Below are positions 8,809 to 17,068 of a stretch of DNA of 64,000 nt, one piece after another. This stretch comes from Pseudofrankia inefficax (GTDB lineage Bacteria; Actinomycetota; Actinomycetes; Frankiales; Frankiaceae): NCBI RefSeq assembly GCF_000166135.1, contig NC_014666.1, positions 3,286,001 to 3,350,000 on the forward strand, read 5' to 3'. Numbering within the stretch: the first letter of the stretch is position 1; every line of letters begins with the position of its first letter. The notes under the pieces were generated by a model. It did not search any database. It saw only the letters and a list, made by a program, of their open reading frames with translations, and was not told the origin of the DNA. A program made the translations under genes and the position numbers.

Positions 8809-9512
8809 GAGGTGACCTCTCGGCGACTGCGGCCCTCTGCGTGGGCCGGGCTCGGATCCCCGGCACCGGCCGGGGCCGGGTCCGGGCCGGCACCGGCGAG
8901 CAGCGCGCTGATCGCGTCGTCCCAGGTCGGGATCGCGTGGGCGACCTTGTAGCGGGCGACGGCGTCGATGGTCTCGCGGCGCAGCCGGACCCAGGCCTCG
9001 CCGGGGAAGTAGGCGTCCATCAGCCGCTGCCAGACCGTGACCGGCAGCCGGTAGCTCGCCTCCAGGTGCCAGGGCACCGGCTCGACCTGCATCCGGTCGA
9101 GCGTCGCGCCGAAGACGGTGCCGCTGAACAGCAGCGACAGTGGGATCACCCCGGTCCGCAGGGCGTGGAAGTACTTGCCGGCCGCGACCTCCAGGTCGTA
9201 GCTGACCGGAATCCGCAGCTGGACCTCGGTGGAGCCGACGAACGACCCGACCAGCGCCGACACGGTCGCGAACGGGAACGCCCGCATCGTGCGGCCCCAG
9301 CGGGCCGGGTCGCCGAACAGGTAGCGCAGCAGCTCCCGCTCGTCGTCGCGGTAGCCGCGGGTCGCCGGCTCGATCCGGATCTGGCAGCGCAGCGCGATCG
9401 CCTGGACCGAGAAGCCGGTCGTCTCGGCGACCCGCAGCCGCGCCGCGAGCGTCGGGCTCGCCGCGTAGGGCTCCGGCTGGATGTCCAGGCAGTCGAACGC
9501 GAACTCGGCCAC
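8805..9512 (-). CDS. DUF6084-like hydrogenase operon protein
   Basis: A 235-aa soluble protein without recognisable catalytic motifs. The sequence is rich in aromatic and beta-strand-like segments (LRIPVSYDLEVAAGKYFHAL near residue 100, then YRLPVTVWQRLMDAYFPG). I associate it with DUF6084, a family I recall beside actinobacterial [NiFe]-hydrogenases; this is from memory. The GTG start at 9512 is only 1 bp from the DUF5947-like stop, and its own stop overlaps the next gene (ATGA). Position alone suggests a maturation or structural accessory role. Confidence 0.7.
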   Translation of the reverse strand: MAEFAFDCLDIQPEPYAASPTLAARLRVAETTGFSVQAIALRCQIRIEPATRGYRDDERELLRYLFGDPARWGRTMRAFPFATVSALVGSFVGSTEVQLRIPVSYDLEVAAGKYFHALRTGVIPLSLLFSGTVFGATLDRMQVEPVPWHLEASYRLPVTVWQRLMDAYFPGEAWVRLRRETIDAVARYKVAHAIPTWDDAISALLAGAGPDPAPAGAGDPSPAHAEGRSRREVTS

Positions 9513-9513
9513 G

Positions 9514-10266
9514 TCAGCTCACCTCCTGCGGCACGCGGCCGTCCCGGGCCGTGTCGCCAGCCGCGACGGTCCGGCTGGCCGCGCCGGCGCGGCGGCGGGC
9601 CTCGGCCAGGAAGTCGGCGGTCGCGCCCGTCATCGCCGGGCCGCCGGCGAACCCGGTCCACGCGCGTCGGATCCGCCCGACCAGGGCGTAGCAGGCGTCC
9701 ACCGGCAGGAGGAACGCCTCACAGCCGTCCGCCGGGCCGTCGTCCGGCCGGTAGAGCAGCACCGCCTCGACGTCGGGCGCGGGCGCGGGGAACCCGGGAG
9801 CGTCGGCGAGCGCGGCCCGCCAGGTCGCGGCGATCCGGTCGGGCGCCACGGTCGACTCGGTGGCGCCCGCCGGGCTCGGGTAGAACAGCGCGAGCCGCCC
9901 GGCGTGCGCGTCCTCGACGAGGAACGCGAGCTCGACCGGGATCTCCAACGCGGCCCAGCGCGGGCCGTCCAGCGGGAACCGCGCGTGGTAGGCCCGGCGG
10001 TCACCGACCGCGCGCAGCCGCCCGCCACCCGCGCCGGCCTGGGTGAACAGCAGCCGGCAGGCCTGGCAGGCGCACCGGATCGACCGGTCCACGACGTCGA
10101 CGACGTGCCCGTGGCCTGTGCCGCCGGGCCCGGCGGCGCCAGCCTGCTCGGGCGGAAGGGCCTCGCCGCAGAACTCGCACCGGCCGCCGGCCGGACCGCC
10201 GTCGCCGGCTGGTTCGAGCAGCGCGCGCCGCAGCGACACCAGCCAGCGGTCGGGCTGGCCGGTCAC
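9514..10266 (-). CDS. DUF5947-like protein with a putative zinc or Fe-S cysteine site
   Basis: A 250-aa protein with two cysteine pairs near the N-terminus: CEFC at about residue 29 and CACQAC at about 64. They could form a zinc ribbon or rubredoxin-like site. The middle (WAALEIPVELAFLVED) and the C-terminal helices are unfamiliar. It matches my memory of DUF5947, found in actinobacterial hydrogenase loci. The GTG start overlaps the upstream NifU-like stop (GTGA). A metal-binding electron carrier or assembly factor is possible, but only the cysteines and the context support that. Confidence 0.7.
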   Translation of the reverse strand: MTGQPDRWLVSLRRALLEPAGDGGPAGGRCEFCGEALPPEQAGAAGPGGTGHGHVVDVVDRSIRCACQACRLLFTQAGAGGGRLRAVGDRRAYHARFPLDGPRWAALEIPVELAFLVEDAHAGRLALFYPSPAGATESTVAPDRIAATWRAALADAPGFPAPAPDVEAVLLYRPDDGPADGCEAFLLPVDACYALVGRIRRAWTGFAGGPAMTGATADFLAEARRRAGAASRTVAAGDTARDGRVPQEVS

Positions 10267-10676
10267 CGCCCGGCTCCCGCCTGCGCGGCGGCCGGCGCGA
10301 CGGTCAGCGGCAGCACCCGTCGCCCGTCCGGTTGCGGCGGCCCGGTCGAGGCATGGCCCTGGGTCTCCGGCGTGATCCCGTCGGGATGCAGGTCGTGCAG
10401 CGCGAGCAGGTCGCCGACGAGGTCGTCGTCGGCCAGGCGGCGCAGCGTCGCCGGGGGCACCAGCGCGGCCACCCGGCCGAGCCCGGCGCCGTAGAAGCGC
10501 ATCAGCGTGCGCACCAGCTCGTGGGCGAGCGCGCGCAGCCGCGGGTCGGCGCAGGCGTCGACGTCGGCCAGCAGCGCGTCGAGGCGCGCGGCGGCCCGCT
10601 CGCCGGACTCGTCGGCTGGTTCCTCGGGGTCCTCAATGGCGGCCCGCACGGGACCGGCGGCCAGGTCGAACGCCAT
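10263..10676 (-). CDS. NifU-like N-terminal helical protein of the hydrogenase operon
   Basis: A 137-aa, mainly helical protein. The segment ELVRTLMRFYGAGLGRV followed by DDLVGDLLALHDLHPDG resembles the region upstream of the Fe-S scaffold domain in actinobacterial NifU-family proteins, but here the CxxC scaffold domain itself is missing. It begins 29 bp after hhyL and overlaps the next gene by GTGA. It may help deliver Fe-S clusters to HhyS, or act as an adaptor that docks a NifU C-terminal domain encoded elsewhere. Family assignment is moderate and the function is inferred. Confidence 0.65.
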   Translation of the reverse strand: MAFDLAAGPVRAAIEDPEEPADESGERAAARLDALLADVDACADPRLRALAHELVRTLMRFYGAGLGRVAALVPPATLRRLADDDLVGDLLALHDLHPDGITPETQGHASTGPPQPDGRRVLPLTVAPAAAQAGAGR

Positions 10677-10705
10677 CGGCGACACCTCCTCGGGCCTGGC
10701 GCGGC

Positions 10706-12496
10706 TCACCCGGCCGGGGTGAACGCGTGCGGGGAGTGGGTGACGTCGACGGTGCGGCCGGCGCCGGTGTACATGTGGACGCCGCACGGCAGGCACGGGT
10801 CGAAGCTGCGGACCGCCCGCATGATGTCGATGCCCTTGAACCGCTCCGGTGGGTTCTCCTCGAAGATCGGGGTGCCCATCACGGCGTCCTCGTAGGGCCC
10901 GGCGGTGCCGTAGACGTCGCGCACGCTGCCGTTCCACGGGGTCGGCGGGTACGGGTGGTAGTTCGCGATCTTCCCGCCGCGGATGACCATGTGGTGCGAC
11001 AGGACGCCGCGGACGGCCTCGGTGAAGCCGCAGCTGGCCGCCTCGTCGGGCACCTCGAACGGCTCCCAGGTCTTCGTGTTGCCGGCGCGCACCTCGGCGA
11101 GCGCCCGCTTGGCGAACGTCAGCGCCGCGGCCGCCGCGTAGGCCTGGAAGTAGGTCCTGGCCCGGTTGCGCTCCAGCGCGTTGCTCCAGCGCGGGATCGT
11201 CCACTCGAACGTGCGCTCGGGCTTCGTCGCCGTGCGCGGCAGGTTGATCAGCACGCTGTGGCCGGTGGCCCTGATGTGGTCGAGGTCGACGAGGCCCGAC
11301 AGCGCCGTGCTCCACAGCCGGGCGATCGGGCCGCCGCCGGTGTCGAGCGGCAGGTGGTCGGTGCCGTCGAACCAGCGCGGCGACATCACCCAGGAGTAGC
11401 GCCTGTCGAAGTCCCGCTTCTCCGGCCGCGGAATGGTGTGCTGGTTCCACGGGTGCCTGCGGTCCACCGGGTTTCCCAGCGCGTCCTCGGTGACGAACAT
11501 CGGCTGGTCTTCCCAGTCCTCGTAGAACGAGCTGCCGAGCAGGATGCGGATGCCGAGGTTGATGTCGACCAGGTTGTTGGTGAGCAGCTTCCCGTCGACG
11601 ATGACGCCCGGGGTGACGAACATGCGCCGGCCCCAGTCGGCCATGTTCTCGTAGGTGAAGTCGCAGTGCGCGGGGTCGTTGAACGAGCCCCAGCAGCCGA
11701 GCAGCACCCGGCGGCGGCCGACCTCCTCGTAGCCCGGCATCGCCTGGTAGACGAAGTCGAAAAGGTCGTCGTGCATCGGCACGACCCGCTTGAGGAACTC
11801 GATGTAGCGCATCAGCCGGGACAGGTAGTCGGTGAACAGCTGCACGGACGCGACCGTCCCCACCCCGCCCGGGTACAGCGTCGACGGGTGGACGTGCCGG
11901 CCCTCCATCAGGCAGAACATCTCCCGGGTGGACCGGCTCTGCGCCAGCGCCTCCCGGTAGAACTCCCCGGAGATCGGGTTGAGGCCGCGCATGATGTCGC
12001 CGATCGTGCGGAAACCGTGCTCGGCCGCGTGCGGGCACTCGGTGGCGTTCGCGAGCGCCAGGACGCCGGGATTCGTCTCGGCGACCATCTTCTCGCAGTA
12101 GTCCACCCCGACCAGGTTCTCCTGGTAGATGTTGTGGTCGAACATGTACTCGGCGGCCTCGCCGAGGTTCACGATCCACTCGCCGAGCGGCGGCGGCCGG
12201 ACCCCGTAGGCCATGTTCTGGCAGTAGCAGGAGCAGGTGGCGTGGTTGTCGCCGCAGATCCCGCAGATCCGGGACGTGATGAAATGCGCGTCGCGCGGGT
12301 CCTTGCCCTTCATGAAGATGCTGTAGCCGCGGAAGATCGACGACGTGCTGTGGCATTCCGCCACCCGCTTGGCCGCCCAGTCGATCTTCGTGTAGATGCC
12401 GAGGCTGCCGACGATCCGGGTGATCGGGTCGAAGTTCATCTCGATGAGGTTGCTCTGCTCGGCGCCGGTCTGCGGGCGCATCGCTGTCGTGGTCAT
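10706..12496 (-). CDS. hhyL: [NiFe]-hydrogenase large subunit, group 1h type
   Basis: Catalytic subunit holding the Ni-Fe(CN)2CO centre. The N-terminal L1 motif RICGICGDNHATC has Cys78 and Cys81. The C-terminal L2 motif DPCLPCGVHMY has Cys near 568 and 571. Maturation should cleave after the His of that motif and remove about 22 residues. DPCLPCGVH, rather than DPCxxCxxH ending in VR/AR as in other group 1 enzymes, fits the actinobacterial group 1h (group 5) high-affinity enzymes that scavenge atmospheric H2. The 596-aa length is normal. ATG overlaps the hhyS stop by 4 bp. Confidence 0.94.
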   Translation of the reverse strand: MTTTAMRPQTGAEQSNLIEMNFDPITRIVGSLGIYTKIDWAAKRVAECHSTSSIFRGYSIFMKGKDPRDAHFITSRICGICGDNHATCSCYCQNMAYGVRPPPLGEWIVNLGEAAEYMFDHNIYQENLVGVDYCEKMVAETNPGVLALANATECPHAAEHGFRTIGDIMRGLNPISGEFYREALAQSRSTREMFCLMEGRHVHPSTLYPGGVGTVASVQLFTDYLSRLMRYIEFLKRVVPMHDDLFDFVYQAMPGYEEVGRRRVLLGCWGSFNDPAHCDFTYENMADWGRRMFVTPGVIVDGKLLTNNLVDINLGIRILLGSSFYEDWEDQPMFVTEDALGNPVDRRHPWNQHTIPRPEKRDFDRRYSWVMSPRWFDGTDHLPLDTGGGPIARLWSTALSGLVDLDHIRATGHSVLINLPRTATKPERTFEWTIPRWSNALERNRARTYFQAYAAAAALTFAKRALAEVRAGNTKTWEPFEVPDEAASCGFTEAVRGVLSHHMVIRGGKIANYHPYPPTPWNGSVRDVYGTAGPYEDAVMGTPIFEENPPERFKGIDIMRAVRSFDPCLPCGVHMYTGAGRTVDVTHSPHAFTPAG

Positions 12497-13743
12497 CGCG
12501 CGCCCTCCCCGACGCGGCCGGCGGGCGTGCCGGCGCCTGTGCCGGCGGCTGTCGCGGCGGGGTCGCGGTAGCCGGTCAGCAGCTCGTCACCCGGCCGGCG
12601 CCACCTCGGCTCCCGGTCCGCGGTGTGCATGGTGATCTTGCGAAGGTTCAGGATGACCTTCCCGTAGACGGTGCTCAGGCCGCTGGAGACCTTCGCGCCC
12701 GGCGGGGTGTCCATGAACGGCATGAACCGGTCCGGGAAGCCGGGCATCGTGCAGGCGATGCAGATCCCGCCGACGTTCGGACAGCCACCCACCCCGTTCA
12801 TCCAGCCGCGCTTGGGGACGTTGCACTTCACCACCGGCCCCCAGCAGCCAAGCTTGACCAGGCACTCGGGCTCGCCGTACGCGTGGGCGAACCGGCCCTC
12901 CTCGTAGAACCCGGCCCGGTCGCAGCCGTCGTGGACGGTCGTGCCGAACAGCCAGCGCGGCCGCAGCTGGTCGTCCAGCGGGATCATCGGCGCCTGCCCG
13001 GAGGCCTGGTAGAGCAGGTAGACGATCGTCTCGGACAGGTTGTCCGGCTGGATCGGGCAGCCCGGCACGCACACGATCGGGATGCCGGCCGACGACTTCC
13101 AGTCCCAGCCGAGGTAGTCGGGCACGCCCATCGCACCGGTCGGGTTGCCGGCCATCGCGTGGATGCCGCCGTAGGTCGCGCAGGTCCCGACGGCGAGCAC
13201 CGCGAGCGCCTTGGGCGCGAGCCGGTCGAGCCACGCGTTGACGGTGATCGGCTGGCCCGTGGCCTGATCGGAGCCGAACCCGGTCCAGTAGCCGTCGCCG
13301 TTGATCCGCTCGTTCGGGATCGAGCCCTCGACGACCAGCACGAACGGGTCCAGTTCGCCGCGGTCGGCCTTGCGGAACCACTCGAGGAACGCGTCCGCGC
13401 CCTGTTCGGGGCCGGAGTCGAAGTCGATCAGCGGCCAGTGCACGGCGACCTTGGGCAGGCCGGGCAGCGCGCCCAGCGCGATCTCCTCGATGCTCGGCTG
13501 GGTCGCCGCCGTCAGCGCCACCGAGTCGCCGTCGCAGCTGAGCCCCGCGTTGATCCACAGCAGGTGGATTGGTGCCTGGTCCTCCCAGGCGGGGACTCGC
13601 TCGGGCGCTACCTGCTCGGCTGGCCGCTCCCGCGCGGCCGCCCCCACGCCCAGCTTTCCCAGTTGCTCGCCGTTGCCCGTCGGCGGCGCGCTCGCCGCGG
13701 CCGACGACGGGTCGGTCGTCGGGTCCAAGGTCGGTGTCGACAC
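12493..13743 (-). CDS. hhyS: [NiFe]-hydrogenase small subunit, group 1h type
   Basis: Electron-transfer subunit with three Fe-S clusters. GLSCDGDS at residues 67-74 is characteristic. In the structurally studied actinobacterial-type enzyme the proximal 4Fe-4S cluster is bound by three Cys and one Asp from this region, a feature linked to oxygen tolerance. Further motifs are GTCATYGG, CVPGCPIQP, HDGCDRAGFYEEG and GCPNVGGICIACTMPGFPD. There is no twin-arginine signal and no C-terminal membrane helix, so the complex is probably cytoplasmic or membrane-associated through other proteins. The first 50 residues are a low-complexity extension. GTG start; overlaps hhyL. Confidence 0.94.
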   Translation of the reverse strand: MSTPTLDPTTDPSSAAASAPPTGNGEQLGKLGVGAAARERPAEQVAPERVPAWEDQAPIHLLWINAGLSCDGDSVALTAATQPSIEEIALGALPGLPKVAVHWPLIDFDSGPEQGADAFLEWFRKADRGELDPFVLVVEGSIPNERINGDGYWTGFGSDQATGQPITVNAWLDRLAPKALAVLAVGTCATYGGIHAMAGNPTGAMGVPDYLGWDWKSSAGIPIVCVPGCPIQPDNLSETIVYLLYQASGQAPMIPLDDQLRPRWLFGTTVHDGCDRAGFYEEGRFAHAYGEPECLVKLGCWGPVVKCNVPKRGWMNGVGGCPNVGGICIACTMPGFPDRFMPFMDTPPGAKVSSGLSTVYGKVILNLRKITMHTADREPRWRRPGDELLTGYRDPAATAAGTGAGTPAGRVGEGAR

Positions 13744-13836
13744 GCCTGCTCACCCCCACCTGCCGCGTGCGGGTGGTCGGCACCGTCTCGACGCGCCTCA
13801 GGCCGGCGGCCGTGCCAGCCTGGTCGAGGTTGTGAT

Positions 13837-14085
13837 CTAGGGCCAGGAGTCGGCCGGTGGCCCGGGGAGGACGGCGATCGCCTCACCCGCGTGTACTAGG
13901 ACCCAGTCCCCAGGCTGGGCCGCCACAAGCGCCATCCCGACCGTCAGCTCGCCATCGCCTGCGGCACAGCCGGATTCCAGCCGGACGACGGCCTCGTCGG
14001 CCGCGACCCGCAGGACCTGGCCCGCCAGCCCCTCGTCGGAGCAGGTCACGCAGTGCCCCGCCACCATTCGTGTCTGGTCCGTCAT
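13837..14085 (-). CDS. HypC/HupF-like chaperone lacking the N-terminal Cys2
   Basis: An 82-aa protein with the HypC core PGDWVLVHAGEAIAVL. Its N-terminus (MTDQTRMVAG, then HCVTCSDEG) has no Met-Cys start; the cysteines form a CVTC pair at residues 12-15. Similar CxxCSDE proteins occur in actinobacterial hydrogenase loci. It lies 93 bp upstream of hhyS on the same strand, so it may head the operon or have its own promoter. It may be a dedicated chaperone for HhyL or act in a step other than HypD exchange. Confidence 0.8.
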   Translation of the reverse strand: MTDQTRMVAGHCVTCSDEGLAGQVLRVAADEAVVRLESGCAAGDGELTVGMALVAAQPGDWVLVHAGEAIAVLPGPPADSWP

Positions 14086-14159
14086 GTCCAGTAACGGTAG
14101 GGGGTTGGCGTCGGACCCACCACCGCGCTGCCCCCTTCGCCCTGGTCCGTGCGGTGGGG

Positions 14160-16808
14160 TCAGGGGTGGGGGGTGCCGTTCGGCGGGCGGACCAGCCTCC
14201 AGACGATCTCCATCAGCACCGCGGCCACGGCCGAGATCGCGAGGGCGGTCAGCGGGCCGCTGGTGCCGACCAGGGAGAGCTCGAAGAACGTCTGCAGGAA
14301 CGGGACGACCAACACGAGCGCGAACAGGCCCGCCATGGCGGCGACCAGCAGGACGCGCCACCACGTGTACGGCCGGGCGATCATCGCGAGGGCCCACAGC
14401 GAGACGCAGAACAGCGTGAGCGTCGCCAGCGACGTCTCGGCGCGCAGGTTGTTGTCGTAGAAGACGTTGCGCGCCAGGAAGTAGACGAGCACGGTCGAGA
14501 TCCCCGCCAGCGCGCCGGCCGGGACCGCGAAGCGCAGCACCCGGCCGACGAACCCGGGCCGGGCCCGGTCGTGGCTGGGCGCCAGCGCCAGGAAGAACGA
14601 CGGGATGCCGATGGTCAGCGAGCTGATCAGGGTCAGGTGCCGCGGCAGGAACGGGTAGGGCACCTGGGCGGCGACCACCACGATCGCCAGCAGCACCGAG
14701 TAGACCGTCTTGGTCAGGAAGATGTTCGCGACCCGCTCGATGTTGCCGATCACCCGGCGGCCCTCGGCGACGACCGAGGGCAGCGCGGCGAAGCTGTTGT
14801 CCAGCAGGACGATCTGGGCGACGGCCCGGGTCGCCGGGCTGCCGGAGCCCATCGCGACACCGATGTCGGCGTCCTTGAGGGCGAGCACGTCGTTGACGCC
14901 GTCGCCGGTCATCGCGACCGTCTCGCCGCGGGCCTGCAGCGCCCCGACGATCTCCCGCTTCTGGTGCGGGGTCACCCTGCCGAAGATCGTGTGCGCCTCG
15001 AGCTGCTCGCCGAGCTCGGCGCGGTCCGCCGGCAGCGAGCGGGCGTCGACGGGGTCGTCGGCTCCGGACAGGCCCAGCTCGCGGGCGACCGCGCCGACCG
15101 ACAGCGCGTTGTCCCCGGAGATGACCTTGGTGGCGATGCGCTGGTCGGCGAAGTAGCGCAGCGTGTCGGAGGCGTCGGCCCGCAGCCGCTGCGCGATCAC
15201 GACGAGCGCGACCGGCTCGACCGCGCCGGCGAGGCCGCCGGCCGGAGCTGCCGGAGAACCGGTGCCGCCCCCGTTCGCGCTGCCGGGGGCGTCGTTCGCT
15301 CCGCCGTTCGCCGGGCCGGTCGCACTCGCGCTCGCACCCGCGCTCGCGGCCAGTGCGTCCGCCAGCGGGCGGTCTGAGCGGGCGAGCAGCAGCACGCGAA
15401 GGCCCCGCTCGCCGTACCCGTCGACCGCCGTGAGCGCCGGGTGGCCGGCGGCCAGCAGCACGTCCGGCGCGCCCAGCAGCCAGGTCGACTCGGCGCCGTC
15501 CGGCTCGATGAAGGCCGCGCCTGACCACTTGCGGGCCGACGAGAACGGCGCCGCGTCGACCGGTCGCCAGCCGTCCGGCGCCGGGTACGCGTCGATGATC
15601 GCCTGCAGGCTGGCGTTCGGGCGCCGGTCCGCCGCGCCGAGCGCCCCGAGCACCGCGGCCACCCTGCCGTCCGGCGTGGCCGGCTCGTCGTCGGTCGCCG
15701 GGCTCGTACCGGCCGCCGTGTCGTCGTCAGCGGCCCGGCCCAGCTCTCGGACCTCCAGGACGTCCATCGCCGGCTCGGTGAGGGTGCCGGTCTTGTCCAG
15801 GCAGACGACGCTGACCCGGGCCAGGCCCTCGATCGCCGGCAGCTCCTGGACCAGGCAGTTGCGCGCGCCGAGGCGCACCACCCCGGCCGCGAACGCCAGC
15901 GAGGTCAGCAGCACCAGACCCTCGGGCACCATGCTGACCAGCCCGGCGACCATCCGGCGGATCGCTTCCGGCAGGTCGTTCTGGTCGACCACCAGCTGGC
16001 TGATCACCAGCGCGATCCCGGCCGGGATGATCAGGTAGGTGACGATCCGCAGGATCTTGTTGACGCCGTTGCGCAGCTCGGAGTTGACCAGGGTGAACCG
16101 GGTCGCCTCCGCCGCGAGCCGGGCCGCGTAGGCGTCGGCGCCGACCTTTGTCGCGACGAACGCCCCGGAGCCGGCGACGACGAAGCTGCCGGACATGACC
16201 TCCTCGCCCGGCTGCTTGAGCACCGGGTCCGCCTCGCCGGTGAGCAGCGACTCGTCGACCTCCAGCCCGTCGGCCTCGGTGACCGTCCCGTCCACGACGA
16301 TCTTCTCGCCGGGGCCGGTCTCGATGACGTCGTGCAGCACGATCTCGCCCGGGTGCACGGCCACGGCCACACCGTCCCGGCGCACGGTCGGCTCGGCCTC
16401 GCCGATGACGGCGAGCCGGTCCAGCGTCTGCTTGGCCCGCAACTCCTGGATGATGCCGATCACCGAGTTCGCCACGATCACCGCGCCGAACAGCCCGTCC
16501 TGGATCGGCCCGACCACGCAGATCAGCGCGAACAGCACCCCGATGATCAGGTTGATCCGGGTGAAGACGTTGGCCGCGAGGATCTCCCGGACCGTGCGGC
16601 TCGTCCGCGCCGGCACGTCGTTGACCTGGCCGGCCGCCACCCGGCTCGCCACCTCGGCCGCCGTCAGGCCCCGCGCGGGGTCCGCCGGCCAGCCGGGTCC
16701 ACCGACGATCGTGAGGCTCACGCCGTCGCCGGCCTGGACGCTGGAGCGCTCGGGGCCGTCGGACGCCGTCGGGCCGGTGGACGGGTCAGGGTCGACCCGC
16801 TGCTCCAT
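14160..16808 (-). CDS. ctpE: CtpE-like cation-transporting P-type ATPase
   Basis: An 882-aa P-type ATPase. It has the actuator TGE at residues 190-192, phosphorylation motif DKTGTLT with Asp338, hinge TGDGVNDVLALKDADIG, and membrane motif MVPEGLVLLTS near 293-303 in place of the CPx signature of heavy-metal pumps. This PEGL form resembles mycobacterial CtpE, which has been linked to calcium uptake. N-terminal metal-binding domains are absent. There are four N-terminal and about six C-terminal membrane segments. A low-complexity Ala/Gly/Pro insert lies in the nucleotide domain (about residues 500-530). It ends 75 bp before the hypC-like gene; a functional link is not evident. Confidence 0.87.
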   Translation of the reverse strand: MEQRVDPDPSTGPTASDGPERSSVQAGDGVSLTIVGGPGWPADPARGLTAAEVASRVAAGQVNDVPARTSRTVREILAANVFTRINLIIGVLFALICVVGPIQDGLFGAVIVANSVIGIIQELRAKQTLDRLAVIGEAEPTVRRDGVAVAVHPGEIVLHDVIETGPGEKIVVDGTVTEADGLEVDESLLTGEADPVLKQPGEEVMSGSFVVAGSGAFVATKVGADAYAARLAAEATRFTLVNSELRNGVNKILRIVTYLIIPAGIALVISQLVVDQNDLPEAIRRMVAGLVSMVPEGLVLLTSLAFAAGVVRLGARNCLVQELPAIEGLARVSVVCLDKTGTLTEPAMDVLEVRELGRAADDDTAAGTSPATDDEPATPDGRVAAVLGALGAADRRPNASLQAIIDAYPAPDGWRPVDAAPFSSARKWSGAAFIEPDGAESTWLLGAPDVLLAAGHPALTAVDGYGERGLRVLLLARSDRPLADALAASAGASASATGPANGGANDAPGSANGGGTGSPAAPAGGLAGAVEPVALVVIAQRLRADASDTLRYFADQRIATKVISGDNALSVGAVARELGLSGADDPVDARSLPADRAELGEQLEAHTIFGRVTPHQKREIVGALQARGETVAMTGDGVNDVLALKDADIGVAMGSGSPATRAVAQIVLLDNSFAALPSVVAEGRRVIGNIERVANIFLTKTVYSVLLAIVVVAAQVPYPFLPRHLTLISSLTIGIPSFFLALAPSHDRARPGFVGRVLRFAVPAGALAGISTVLVYFLARNVFYDNNLRAETSLATLTLFCVSLWALAMIARPYTWWRVLLVAAMAGLFALVLVVPFLQTFFELSLVGTSGPLTALAISAVAAVLMEIVWRLVRPPNGTPHP

Positions 16809-17068
16809 GTGTCCCCCTCGGGGCTCAGGCTTTCGCCGCGCGGTGCGGTCACGGTCCGTGACCCGTCCGCCTGCCCGCCGGCCGATCCGGGTGTTCTCCC
16901 GTGGCGGCCCGGGGAACCCGTCGTCACGCCGGCGCCGGTGCCGACGTCACCAACCGTATGCGAGCAGTTCGACCGTTTGGCAACGCGTGGCTGTCGGCTG
17001 CGCGCGGGATCACCATGCGAGCCCGTCTCGCGGCCTCGGTCGGCCCCGCCGGGAGGCACGATGGGTGC

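Noticed and set aside
10263-12356. Long minus-strand frame across hhyL that continues into the NifU-like gene
   Set aside because: Only its last 137 codons are real (start at 10676). The rest is an alternative frame of hhyL.
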